From Bradyrhizobium tropiciagri (GTDB lineage: Bacteria; Pseudomonadota; Alphaproteobacteria; Rhizobiales; Xanthobacteraceae): 64,000 nucleotides of DNA. Shown piece after piece: positions 27,211 to 35,592 of this stretch. Location of the stretch: NCBI RefSeq assembly GCF_018130545.1, contig NZ_JAFCKF010000003.1, positions 744,001 through 808,000 on the forward strand. The letters run 5' to 3'. The stretch's first letter is position 1. Every line of letters begins with the position of its first letter. The notes below the pieces were generated by a model. That model was not told the origin of the DNA, did no database searches, and was given only the letters and a program-made list of their open reading frames with translations. A program made the translations under genes and the position numbers.

Positions 27211-28506
27211 ATGGATATCTCCATCCTGCTCGCGACCATGCTGCTCTGCTTCCTGGTCGGCATGCCGATCGCCTACTCGCTGGCGATGGCGGCTATCGTC
27301 GGCGCCTTGTGGATCGGCATCCCCCTGGAAGCGGTGATGCTGAAGATCTCGGACGGCGTCAGCAAGGTCGCGATGCTGACGATCCCGTTTTTCGTGCTGG
27401 CCGGCGCGATCATGGCGGAGGGCGGCATGGCCCGACGCCTGGTTGCGTTTGCCGACGTGCTGGTCGGACTGACCCGCCTGCGTGGCGGCCTTTCGATCGT
27501 CAACGTGCTGGCGACGACATTCCTGAGCGGCATTTCCGGATCGGCGGTCGCCGATACGTCCGCGATCGGCTCGGTGATGATCCCGCAGATGGAAAAGAAC
27601 GGCTATCCGCGCGTATTCGCGACCAATCTGACGATCACCTCCTCGGTGCAGGCGCTGCTGGTGCCGCCGAGCCACAATGCGGTGCTCTACTCGCTTGCGA
27701 CGGGCGGAACGATCTCGATCAGCGCCCTCTTCATGGCCGGCGTATTCCCGGGGCTGCTGCTCGGCTTCTCGCTGATCATTTTGTGCCTGGCCGTCGCCTA
27801 CCGCGAAAAGCATCCGCACGGCCAGACCGTGCCGGCGAAGGACGCCATCCGGATCGCCATCGATGCGGCCTGGGGCCTGATCACCCTCGTCATCATCCTG
27901 GGCGGCATTCTCGGCGGAATCTTCACCGCCATCGAAGCCGGCGCCGTCGCCTGCATCTGGGCGTTCTTCGTCACCATGTTCATCTATCGCGACTACCGCT
28001 GGCGCGATCTGCCGGTGCTGCTGCATCGCACGCTGCGCACCGTCGCGATGGTGATGACGCTGATCGCATGCGCTTCCAGCGTCGGCTACATCATGGCGCT
28101 GACGCAGATGCCGGCAAAGATGACCGCCTTCTTCCTGTCGATCTCCGACAACAAATACGTCATCCTGCTGCTGATCAACGTGTTGCTGCTGGTGCTCGGC
28201 ACGCTCGTCGACATGGCGCCGTCGATCCTGATCGCAACGCCGATCCTGTTGCCGGTCATGAAGAACTTCGGCGTCGATCCGGTCCATTTCGGGATGATCA
28301 TGCTGCTCAATCTCGGCATCGGCCTGTGCCACCCACCGGTCGGTGCGATCCTGTTTGTCGGCTGCGCGGTCGGCAAGGTCACGATCGAGCAGGTGATGCG
28401 CAAGATCTGGCCGTTCTACGCGGTGATGTTCTTTGTCCTGATGTGCGTGACCTATCTCCCTGAGATCTCGCTATGGCTGCCACGGCAGCTCCAGGTCCTG
28501 CACTGA
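27211..28506 (+). CDS. dctM: TRAP transporter large permease DctM
   Basis: 431 residues, the normal length of DctM, with about 12 hydrophobic segments. Family marks: FLVGMPIAYSLAMAAIVGA at the N-terminus, ITSSVQALLVPPSHNAVLYS near 140-160, and the C-terminal LLNLGIGLCHPPVGAILFVGCAVGKV. DctM carries the transport path and the sodium sites of TRAP systems. Ribosome site GGGAAGCAACC, 15 bases after dctQ. Followed after 93 bases by the cyclase gene, which may be read through. Confidence 0.94.
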   Translation: MDISILLATMLLCFLVGMPIAYSLAMAAIVGALWIGIPLEAVMLKISDGVSKVAMLTIPFFVLAGAIMAEGGMARRLVAFADVLVGLTRLRGGLSIVNVLATTFLSGISGSAVADTSAIGSVMIPQMEKNGYPRVFATNLTITSSVQALLVPPSHNAVLYSLATGGTISISALFMAGVFPGLLLGFSLIILCLAVAYREKHPHGQTVPAKDAIRIAIDAAWGLITLVIILGGILGGIFTAIEAGAVACIWAFFVTMFIYRDYRWRDLPVLLHRTLRTVAMVMTLIACASSVGYIMALTQMPAKMTAFFLSISDNKYVILLLINVLLLVLGTLVDMAPSILIATPILLPVMKNFGVDPVHFGMIMLLNLGIGLCHPPVGAILFVGCAVGKVTIEQVMRKIWPFYAVMFFVLMCVTYLPEISLWLPRQLQVLH

Positions 28507-28599
28507 GCGCAAGCGGCATCTTGCGCAAGCACGGCAAACCCGTCAGCATTGCGGGTAGAAGCGCGCCTGCGCCAGCTCCGTCAAGAAAGGGCAGCCATC

Positions 28600-29286
28600 G
28601 TGAGGATCGTCGACCTGAGCCGAGAGCTCTATCATCGCACGCCGAGCTATCCCGGCCATCCGCCGATCATGCACGGAATGTGGAAGAACCACGAGGAAGC
28701 CCTGGCGGAGTCGCGCAATGTCTATGGGCTGGCATCGATGTTCATCTCGATGCCCGATCACGGTGGAACCCATATCGATGCGCCCCGGCACTTCGGCCCA
28801 AGCGGTATCCCGATCAATGAATATCCGCTGGAGAAGTGCATTGTGCCGGGCATCTGTCTCGACCTCCGCCACATCGCACCGCGTGCCGAGATCACGCCAT
28901 CCGATCTCGAAACGGCCGTGAAGGCGGCCGGACGGCCGATCCCGAACGGCGGTACCGTCCTGCTCTGCACCGGCCATCATGCGCGGACGTTTCCGCGCAA
29001 GGAATATTCGACCGAGAATTCCGGCGTGAATGTCGCGGCCACCGAGTGGCTGGCGAAACAAGGCATCGTTCATTTCGGCATCGACTCGATGCGCCCGGGC
29101 CCCGACAGCGACGAGAACCTGCTGGTTCACAAGGCCTGCCTCGACCTCGACATCACCCACATCGAAAGCCTGTGCAATCTCGAAACCCTCCTTGGTCAGG
29201 GACCATTCACCTTCATCGGCCTGCCGATGAAATGGCGCGACGGCACGGCATCGCCGATCCGCGCGGTAGCGGTATTCGATCTTTAG
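28600..29286 (+). CDS. Cyclase family protein (kynurenine formamidase-like metal hydrolase)
   Basis: 228 residues from a GTG at 28600 preceded by AAAGGGCAGCC; a longer frame to 28549 has no ribosome site. The metal-binding signature HGGTHIDAP is at 54-62 (His54, His58, Asp60), typical of Mn/Zn enzymes that hydrolyse a formamide or a cyclic amide, and of isatin hydrolase. SRELYHRTPSYPGHPP at 7-22 is the usual N-terminal segment. Located between TRAP dctM and a TctC gene, so it likely acts on the imported compound or its product. Exact substrate unknown. Confidence 0.87.
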   Translation: MRIVDLSRELYHRTPSYPGHPPIMHGMWKNHEEALAESRNVYGLASMFISMPDHGGTHIDAPRHFGPSGIPINEYPLEKCIVPGICLDLRHIAPRAEITPSDLETAVKAAGRPIPNGGTVLLCTGHHARTFPRKEYSTENSGVNVAATEWLAKQGIVHFGIDSMRPGPDSDENLLVHKACLDLDITHIESLCNLETLLGQGPFTFIGLPMKWRDGTASPIRAVAVFDL

Positions 29287-29313
29287 CGCCGCGATGCGGA
29301 TGAGGGATGTCCG

Positions 29314-30309
29314 ATGACAGGCAGCCAATCGGCCCCTCGCTCGCGGCGTTCCATCCTGAAAGCCGGTGGCGCGCTCGCGATCGCGGGCCTCATCGGCGAG
29401 GCCAGGGCCGCCGGCTATCCGGAACGCCCGATCAAGATCATCGTGCCGTTCGCGCCGGGCGGACCGACCGACATCATGGCCCGCATCCTCGGCACTCATC
29501 TTGGCCAAGCGCTCGGCGGCACTATTGTGGTGGAGAACCGTCCCGGCGGCGGCGGCAATATCGGGATCGGCATTGCGGCACATGCCGAGCCTGACGGCTA
29601 TACGCTGCTGATCACGTCAAGCGCCTATGTCGTCAATCCGGGCCTCTACGCCAAAATCCCGTACGACCCCGACAAGGACTTTGCGCCGATTGCCGAGCTC
29701 GGCACGTCACCGAACGTGATCCTGGTCGATCCGAAGCTCGGCATCAATTCGATTGTCGATCTGATCGCGCGCGCCAAGGCCAATCCGGACGAACTGAACT
29801 ATGCGAGCCCGGGCCTCGGAACGACGCCGCATCTCGCGGGCGAGCTGTTCAAGATCATCGGTCGGATCCAGATGACGCATGTGCCGTTCTCCGGCGCTGG
29901 CCCGGCGATCCAGGCGATCCTGAGCGGAACCACCCAGGTTGCCTTTGCGGCGCTGCCGCCTGCCCATCCACACATCGAGTCCGGCGCGCTGAAGGCGCTG
30001 GCCGTCACCGGAACTCATCGCTGGTTCGATTTGCCTGATGTCCCGACCATGATCGAGCTCGGCTACAAAGATTTCGTTTCCGACACCTTCCAGGGCTTTC
30101 TCGCACCGGCGAATACGCCCTCCTCCGCCGTCGCGTTGCTGTCGGCGAAGTCGATCGAGATCCTGAAGCGGCCAGAGATCGCCGAGCAGCTGCGCAATGA
30201 TGGCTTCGAGGTGCTGGCGAACGGCCCCGACGGCATGCGCAAACGCATCGCGGACGAAGTGCCGAAATGGCGCGACATCATCGCGAAGGCCGGCATCAAG
30301 CCGGTCTGA
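29314..30309 (+). CDS. Bug/TctC family tripartite transporter substrate-binding protein
   Basis: 331 residues. A Tat-type leader with paired arginines (RSRRSILKAGGALAIAGLIGEARA) is followed by YPERPIKIIVPFAPGGPTDIMARILG and ENRPGGGGNIGIGIAAHAEPDGYTLL, the standard Bug ligand-binding loops. It is 27 bases after the cyclase gene and shares its strand. No TctA or TctB is present here, so it is an orphan binding protein or partner of a permease elsewhere. Having a Bug protein next to a complete TRAP system suggests the island takes up more than one carboxylate. Confidence 0.9.
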   Translation: MTGSQSAPRSRRSILKAGGALAIAGLIGEARAAGYPERPIKIIVPFAPGGPTDIMARILGTHLGQALGGTIVVENRPGGGGNIGIGIAAHAEPDGYTLLITSSAYVVNPGLYAKIPYDPDKDFAPIAELGTSPNVILVDPKLGINSIVDLIARAKANPDELNYASPGLGTTPHLAGELFKIIGRIQMTHVPFSGAGPAIQAILSGTTQVAFAALPPAHPHIESGALKALAVTGTHRWFDLPDVPTMIELGYKDFVSDTFQGFLAPANTPSSAVALLSAKSIEILKRPEIAEQLRNDGFEVLANGPDGMRKRIADEVPKWRDIIAKAGIKPV

Positions 30310-30413
30310 GCAGATCAACATTGCGCGACACGCACAGCGTGTGATCTTGCGACCGCAAGCCGGCATCCCTACGCTCCCCGCCCATAACAAAACAAGACAG
30401 GGAGGCGATCGTC

Positions 30414-31508
30414 ATGACCACAAGGCGGGATTTCCTGAAGGCGGGCGCAACGGCGGCGGCAGGCATCGTGTTCTGCGGCTGTGGGCTCGTCCACGACGCG
30501 AACGCGCAGCAATCGCGCCAAAAGTTGCCGGTCAGCATCGACGGCAAGCGCGTCAAGACGATCGACATTCATTCGCATTGCCACTTCCGCGAGGCGGGCG
30601 CCCTGCTCGGCGCTGACGCCGGAAAATACCAACTGCCGCCGGTCAACGGCGCCGCTGAAGCGTTCATCGAGATCGACAAGCGCCTGGCCGCGATGGATGC
30701 GCAGGCCGTCGACATGGAGGTGCTGTCGATCAACCCGTTCTGGTACGATCGCGATCGCGATCTGGCCGGAAAGATCGTGAAGATCCAGAACGAAAAGCTC
30801 GCCGAACTCTGCGGCTCGAAACCGGAGCGCTTCGCGGCCTTCGCCTCGCTGACGTTGCAGGCGCCGGACCTTGCGGTCCAGGAACTGGAGACTGCGGTCA
30901 AGAAGCAGGGCCTGAAGGGTGCGGCGATCGGCGGCGTGGTCGACGGCGTCGAATTCTCCGACCCGAAGTTTCACCCGGTATGGGCCAAGGCCGAGGAACT
31001 CGGCGTTCCCCTGTTCATCCACCCGCAGGGCGTGCCCGAGCTCAACAAGCGGCTGTCAGGCAATGGCTGGCTCGGCAACACCATCGGCAATCCGCTGGAG
31101 ACCACGATCGCGCTCTCTCATTTGATCTTCGAGGGTACGCTCGACCGCTTCCCGGGATTGAAGATCATTGCCGCGCATGGCGGCGGCTACCTTCCGTCTT
31201 ACGCCGATCGCTCGGACCATCCCTGCCTTGTTGGACCCAAGGGATGCAATCCGGAGATCAAGCTGCAGAAGGCGCCGACCGAATACCTCAAGCAGATCTA
31301 TTTCGACTCGCTGATCTTCACGCCCGAGGCGATCCGGCATCTCGCTGCCCAGGTTGGCGCCGGCCAGATCGTGCTGGGCAGCGACTATCCCTATCCGTGG
31401 CAGTTGGCGCCGGTCGACCACATCTTCGCCTGCGCGTCGCTGAGCGATGACGACAAGGCCAATATTCTCGGCCGGACCGCGGCCAAGCTGCTCGGTGTTG
31501 CGGCGTGA
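30414..31508 (+). CDS. Tat-exported amidohydrolase family protein (ACMSD-like TIM barrel)
   Basis: 364 residues. N-terminal Tat motif RRDFLKAGATAAAGIV predicts export, with Cys21 and Cys23 near the cut region. The metal site begins with IDIHSHCHF (His53, His55). Later pieces are FIHPQGVPE, AHGGGYLPSYADR and VLGSDYPYPWQ, as in amidohydrolase-2 enzymes that decarboxylate or hydrolyse aromatic acid derivatives (for example aminocarboxymuconate-semialdehyde decarboxylase). A periplasmic member of this group is less common. Strong ribosome site GGGAGG. Last gene of the GntR-linked island. Confidence 0.87.
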   Translation: MTTRRDFLKAGATAAAGIVFCGCGLVHDANAQQSRQKLPVSIDGKRVKTIDIHSHCHFREAGALLGADAGKYQLPPVNGAAEAFIEIDKRLAAMDAQAVDMEVLSINPFWYDRDRDLAGKIVKIQNEKLAELCGSKPERFAAFASLTLQAPDLAVQELETAVKKQGLKGAAIGGVVDGVEFSDPKFHPVWAKAEELGVPLFIHPQGVPELNKRLSGNGWLGNTIGNPLETTIALSHLIFEGTLDRFPGLKIIAAHGGGYLPSYADRSDHPCLVGPKGCNPEIKLQKAPTEYLKQIYFDSLIFTPEAIRHLAAQVGAGQIVLGSDYPYPWQLAPVDHIFACASLSDDDKANILGRTAAKLLGVAA

Positions 31509-31514
31509 GGACGA

Positions 31515-31784
31515 TCAGTAGGCTCTCACCGTCCGCATCTGATTGCGCGGCTGAGCCGTGGGTGCCGGCTCAGCGACGTTGGGCACCGGATCGGCGTACA
31601 CGGCTTCAGTTCCAGCGAACTCCGCTTGCGCCGCGTCCGATATCCATTTCACTGCCGCGGGGTGGCTGACCAGCATCCCGAACAGCGCAACGATCACCAG
31701 CATCGGCAAAGCGATCAGCTTGATGCTGAAGCTTTGGTAGTTGTGCTTCGGGTCCTGCCCTCGATTGTCGAATGAGCCCTGCAT
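31515..31784 (-). CDS. Small single-span membrane protein, unknown function
   Basis: 89 residues from the ATG at 31784, which has GGAGGAATCC just upstream; a start at 31814 would add ten residues but lacks a ribosome site. One hydrophobic segment (IKLIALPMLVIVALFGMLVS, about 18-37) is followed by a Pro- and Ala-rich tail (VPNVAEPAPTAQP). I do not recognise a family. A perfect CRP-type palindrome lies 66 bases upstream of the start, between this gene and the Crp/Fnr regulator. It could encode an inner-membrane protein with a periplasmic tail. Confidence 0.75.
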   Translation of the reverse strand: MQGSFDNRGQDPKHNYQSFSIKLIALPMLVIVALFGMLVSHPAAVKWISDAAQAEFAGTEAVYADPVPNVAEPAPTAQPRNQMRTVRAY

Positions 31785-31849
31785 GGATTCCTCCACATTG
31801 CGGATGTGATCCACCGAGGGTTCACTTACCGCAGGGCACGCGAGGACTA

Positions 31850-31865
31850 TGTGAATGGTTTCACA
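31850..31865. promoter_or_regulatory. Perfect CRP-type binding site
   Basis: TGTGAATGGTTTCACA has the exact TGTGA-N6-TCACA architecture of a cAMP-receptor-type operator. It lies 66 bases upstream of the small membrane protein start at 31784 and between that gene and the Crp/Fnr regulator whose stop is at 31922, so it is well placed to control the membrane protein gene. Confidence 0.7.
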
Positions 31866-31921
31866 GGCTTTGTCCGGTTCACCGCTTCGTGAACCCCGAG
31901 CGGGCTGAGCCGCCGAAGCGG

Positions 31922-32659
31922 CTACTCGCCGTCGTCAGCCCCGGCGTCGACCAGCTCTTGCAGCGACTCGGGCTTCAGCACGACGATCGCGCCATGCTCG
32001 AGCCTGACCCAACCGCGGGTCGCCCATGCGCGGAGCTGCTTGTTGATGCTCTCGCGAGTCATGCCGACCATCTCGCTGATCTCCTGCTGGGTGATCGAGA
32101 TGGTACGCCCCTGCGGCTTGTGCTTGTCGCTCAGGCGTAGCAGCGCGCTCGCCAGACGGCCGGGCAAGTCCTGCAGGATCACCTGCTCGACCTGGTCGCT
32201 GGTCCAACGCAACCGCGCGCACAGCAGTTCGATGAACTTCATCGCCAGCGTCGGCTGGCTGCGCACGAAGGGAATGAACTCGCGGCGGTCGATGACGAAC
32301 AGCTCGCAATTGGTGTTGGCGGTGGCATCGGCGGTCCGCGACAAGCCGTCGAGCAGCGCGATCTCGCCGAAGATTTCGCCCGCCTCGATCAGGTTCAGGA
32401 TCGCGTTGCGACCATCCGGCGACGAGATGCTGATCTTGACCGTGCCCGAAATCACCGCGATCAGGCTGGTGCCCGGATCGCCCTTCGAGAAAATCGTCGT
32501 GCCGCGCTTCAGCGTCGTGTGCTTGGCATAGCGGCAGAGCTGATCGAACGCCTCGGGCTCGAGATCGGCGAAGTAGGGATGCTTGCGTAGCACCGACAGC
32601 TTGTTGTTCGAAAACGACGGCGCGCCGGCAGTTCGTTCTATGGGAAGCGCACCGGTCAT
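31922..32659 (-). CDS. Crp/Fnr family transcriptional regulator
   Basis: 245 residues from the ATG at 32659 (MTGALPIERTAG); an upstream start at 32725 has less support. The cNMP-binding beta roll covers about 25-140 (GTTIFSKGDPGTSLIAVISGTVKIS, then GEIFGEIALLDGLSRTADA with the phosphate-binding loop). The C-terminal winged helix contains ISITQQEISEMVGMTRESINKQLRAW, and the recognition helix is TRESINKQ. There is no N-terminal cysteine cluster, so it is not an oxygen-sensing Fnr. A perfect CRP-type site lies just after its 3' end, in front of the small membrane protein gene. Confidence 0.92.
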   Translation of the reverse strand: MTGALPIERTAGAPSFSNNKLSVLRKHPYFADLEPEAFDQLCRYAKHTTLKRGTTIFSKGDPGTSLIAVISGTVKISISSPDGRNAILNLIEAGEIFGEIALLDGLSRTADATANTNCELFVIDRREFIPFVRSQPTLAMKFIELLCARLRWTSDQVEQVILQDLPGRLASALLRLSDKHKPQGRTISITQQEISEMVGMTRESINKQLRAWATRGWVRLEHGAIVVLKPESLQELVDAGADDGE

Positions 32660-32898
32660 ATTGATCCAGACTGAATATGTTGCGTTCGATCGGCGCGCCA
32701 GCAGCGCGGGCACCGACGAAGCCATCGATCAATGAAAGTGGACGCGACTATAACCCCGCCGGAGGCCTACAGCAACAAAAGGTCCGGACCGGTAGCATCG
32801 GGATAGAGGGCATCCAAAGTACAATTTGGAATAAATATGTTCCTTTACAACGCTCAATTGCAGGCAGCGGCCGCTGTTTGACGGCCGTTCGAGCCGGC

Positions 32899-33738
32899 TC
32901 ACAGCAGCTTGCCGTCCGGCCCAAAGAACGGGTGCGGCCCGTCAAACTGGCCGATCGGGACCTGGTGCGTGACCAGCTGTCCGAAATCCTGTCCAGGAAA
33001 CCAAGTGTGCAGGTGAAAGGCAACCGGTTCCACCTTGAACGACGGCTCGCGAAGCTGGCCAAGGTCCAGATCGACCGCGTGGTTCGGCGCGGGGCATAGT
33101 GTCACGGGGACCCCGGCAAAGGTCGTCAGCATGGCCCGGTGGACGTGCCCGCAGCCGATCAACCGCACCCGCGGGTGACGCCTGACGATTGCCGCCAACG
33201 CGTCGGCATTGAAAAGATCCTGCCGGTCCATATGCCAGATGCCGCCCTTGAATGGCGGGTGATGCAGGAAGAGCAGCGCCGGCCGGTTTGCCCCTGTCGC
33301 CAACGCCGCATCCAGCCATTGCAGCGTGGACGCTTCGAGCACACCATGCGGCTTGCCGGCGACGCTTGAATCCAGCAACAGGAGATCGAGGCCGCTCACC
33401 TCGATCTTCTGGTCGAGCGGACCCGTTACATGGACATAGGGCGCGGCTGGAAACGCGGCGCGCATCCACTCACGCGAGTCGTGATTGCCGGGAATTCCGG
33501 CAAACGGAACGCGCAGCGGAGCGAGCAAGCGCTTCAGATAGTCGTATTCCTCGACCGAGGGCGTATCCACGAGGTCGCCAGAGATGACGACGAAATCCGG
33601 TGCAGGCTCGAATGCGTTGAGCGCCGCCACACAGCGTTCAAGAGCCTTCGCGGTATCGACCCGGCCATAGGCTAGCGCGCCCGGCGGCTTAATGTGGAGG
33701 TCAGATATCTGCGCGATCAGGACCGGTTTCGACGGCAT
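32899..33738 (-). CDS. Metallophosphoesterase / cyclic or glycerophosphodiester phosphodiesterase (CpdA/GpdQ-like)
   Basis: 279 residues, close in length to CpdA and GpdQ. All five dinuclear-metal motifs are visible: AQISDLHI (Asp13, His15), ISGDLVD (Asp55), PGNHDSREW (Asn85, His86, Asp87), HHPPF, and GCGHVHRAM. There is no signal peptide, so it acts in the cytosol on cAMP or on small phosphodiesters. It is the last gene of an ABC importer operon, nine bases after the ATPase stop. That suggests hydrolysis of an imported phosphodiester such as a glycerophosphodiester, with cAMP cleavage as the alternative. Confidence 0.88.
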   Translation of the reverse strand: MPSKPVLIAQISDLHIKPPGALAYGRVDTAKALERCVAALNAFEPAPDFVVISGDLVDTPSVEEYDYLKRLLAPLRVPFAGIPGNHDSREWMRAAFPAAPYVHVTGPLDQKIEVSGLDLLLLDSSVAGKPHGVLEASTLQWLDAALATGANRPALLFLHHPPFKGGIWHMDRQDLFNADALAAIVRRHPRVRLIGCGHVHRAMLTTFAGVPVTLCPAPNHAVDLDLGQLREPSFKVEPVAFHLHTWFPGQDFGQLVTHQVPIGQFDGPHPFFGPDGKLL

Positions 33739-33747
33739 CGATGGATC

Positions 33748-34806
33748 TCAGGGTTCGGAAGGGAGAAGACGGACAGCGTCGGGCGTGATTGAAAGCCCTA
33801 TTCGATCGCCGACCTTGGCCTGGATCGTGTTGGGCGCGTCGACATTAAGCGGCTTGCTCGATGCACCGCTCACGACAATTCGCTGCCGGTCGCCGATGAA
33901 GCTGACGGAATCGACGATGCCCGCGAGCCGCCCGCCCCCAGCGTCCACAACACGAATGGTTTCGGGGCGGATCATCACGGTCGCGTTCGCACTCGTCGGA
34001 CCACCTTCGACCTGCAATCGTCCACCGGGCAGGGTCAATGCGCCGTTCTCGATCGGGGCTTCCACGATGTTCGCCGCTCCAATGAACTCCGCGACGAACC
34101 GATCCTTGGGTGCGAAGTAGACTTCGCGCGGCGTGCCGATCTGGGCGATCGCGCCTTTCCGCATCACGACAATGCGGTCGCCCAACTCCATGGCTTCGGC
34201 CTGATCGTGGGTGACATAGATCGTCGTGATCCCAAGCGCGCGCAATAACCGGTTGAGCTCACTTCGCAGCCGGTCCCGCAGGGCGGCGTCAAGGGCGGTC
34301 AAGGGCTCATCGAGCAGCAAGATGCCGGGCCGGATCGCGACCGCACGCGCCAGTGCGACGCGCTGACGCTGGCCGCCCGAAAGCTGCTCGATGCGGCGGT
34401 TCTCCAATCCCGTGATGTTGGTGAGGGCGACCAGCTCGGCAACGCGCGCGGCACGCTCGTCCCTGGCAACACCGCGGATCTTCAAGCCATAAGCGATGTT
34501 GTCCGCTACCGTCATGTTGGGGAACAGGGCGTAGGATTGAAACACCATCCCGACATTGCGCCGCTCGATCGGCACCGAGGTCATGTCTTTGCCGTCGAAC
34601 AGGACCTTGCCGCCTGCATCCGGCAGCTCAAGGCCTGCAATGATGCGCAGCATTGTGGTCTTGCCGCAGCCGGACGGGCCGAGCAGCACCAGCGTCTCGC
34701 CGCGCGCGATGTCGAGCGTTGCCGGATCCAGCGCGCGGGTGCCGTCGGCAAAAGTCTTGCCGCACGCCTCGATCCGCACCGCTGCACCGTGACTGGTCGT
34801 ACTCAT
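33748..34806 (-). CDS. ABC transporter ATP-binding protein (iron/polyamine/phosphonate-type importer)
   Basis: 352 residues. Walker A GPSGCGKT at 43-50, signature LSGGQRQRVALARA, Walker B ILLLDEPLTALD, then a C-terminal TOBE-like regulatory region ending PDAVRLL. This is the PotA/FbpC architecture, with one gene serving as a homodimeric motor of the permease pair encoded upstream. Its start overlaps the second permease gene by four bases, a sign of coupled translation. The operon order is binding protein, permease, permease, ATPase, phosphodiesterase. Confidence 0.93.
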   Translation of the reverse strand: MSTTSHGAAVRIEACGKTFADGTRALDPATLDIARGETLVLLGPSGCGKTTMLRIIAGLELPDAGGKVLFDGKDMTSVPIERRNVGMVFQSYALFPNMTVADNIAYGLKIRGVARDERAARVAELVALTNITGLENRRIEQLSGGQRQRVALARAVAIRPGILLLDEPLTALDAALRDRLRSELNRLLRALGITTIYVTHDQAEAMELGDRIVVMRKGAIAQIGTPREVYFAPKDRFVAEFIGAANIVEAPIENGALTLPGGRLQVEGGPTSANATVMIRPETIRVVDAGGGRLAGIVDSVSFIGDRQRIVVSGASSKPLNVDAPNTIQAKVGDRIGLSITPDAVRLLPSEP

Positions 34807-35588
34807 CGCTTGTGATCCCTGTCGGCCAGCAGTTGCATCGCGACCAGGAGCGGAATGATCATCACGAAGAAGATCAAAGTATAGGCCGAGGCCACTTCGA
34901 GCCGCATCGAGGCATAACTGTCGGCGAGCCCGATCGGCAGCGTTTTCGTCAATGGCGTGTGCAGCATCCAGGTCAGATTGAACTCACCGAGCGACAGCGT
35001 GACCACCATCAATGCGCCGGCGAGGATTCCCGGCAACGCGTTGGGCACGATGACATCGCAAAAACGCCGCCACGGCGAGGCGCCCAGCGAGGCGGCGCCC
35101 TCATCGAGCGTCTTGATGTCCACCGTCGCAAACACCGCCATGACCGACCGCACCATGAACGGCATGGTGAAGATCACATGTCCGACCAGGATGAACAGCC
35201 AGGAACGGCGGAAGCCACCAAAGCTCCCATAGGTCAGCAGCAATGCGAGCGCAATCGCGAGTCCGGGGATCGCCAGCGGCAGCGTGATGATCTCCTCGAC
35301 GATGCGGGCAAGCCGGCCTCCCCGCGTATGCAGGGCGTAGGCTGCGGGAACACCGGCAAGCAGCGTGACGACAAGTGTCGCAAAGGCGATCACGAAGGAG
35401 AGCAGAATGGTGCCGGCATAGAGCTCCCAGACCTGTGCGACCCATTGCAGGGTCACGCCGGACTGGATGCCCCGGAAATAGTTGACGGTCACCCCCGCGG
35501 AAATCGAAAGGCCTGCGGGCACGACCAGGAATGCCGCGACGAGCAGCGTGAAGATGAACTGGCTGGTGAAGATCAGGCGATCGCGCAT
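34803..35588 (-). CDS. ABC transporter permease (second permease of the operon)
   Basis: 261 residues from the ATG at 35588 (MRDRLIFTSQF), chosen because it slightly overlaps the end of the upstream permease; an open frame extends to 35642. Six hydrophobic segments with the EAA loop, which contacts the ATPase: DEGAASLGASPWRRFCDVIVPNALPG. Partner of the permease at 35593 in the inner membrane. The type matches PotC/FbpB-like importers that feed from a family 1 binding protein. Confidence 0.88.
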   Translation of the reverse strand: MRDRLIFTSQFIFTLLVAAFLVVPAGLSISAGVTVNYFRGIQSGVTLQWVAQVWELYAGTILLSFVIAFATLVVTLLAGVPAAYALHTRGGRLARIVEEIITLPLAIPGLAIALALLLTYGSFGGFRRSWLFILVGHVIFTMPFMVRSVMAVFATVDIKTLDEGAASLGASPWRRFCDVIVPNALPGILAGALMVVTLSLGEFNLTWMLHTPLTKTLPIGLADSYASMRLEVASAYTLIFFVMIIPLLVAMQLLADRDHKR

Positions 35589-35592
35589 TCGG

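Noticed and set aside
26692-28332. Minus-strand frame of 546 codons, very rich in His, Asp and Gln
   Set aside because: Antisense of the TRAP permease genes; such composition arises from complementing hydrophobic codons.
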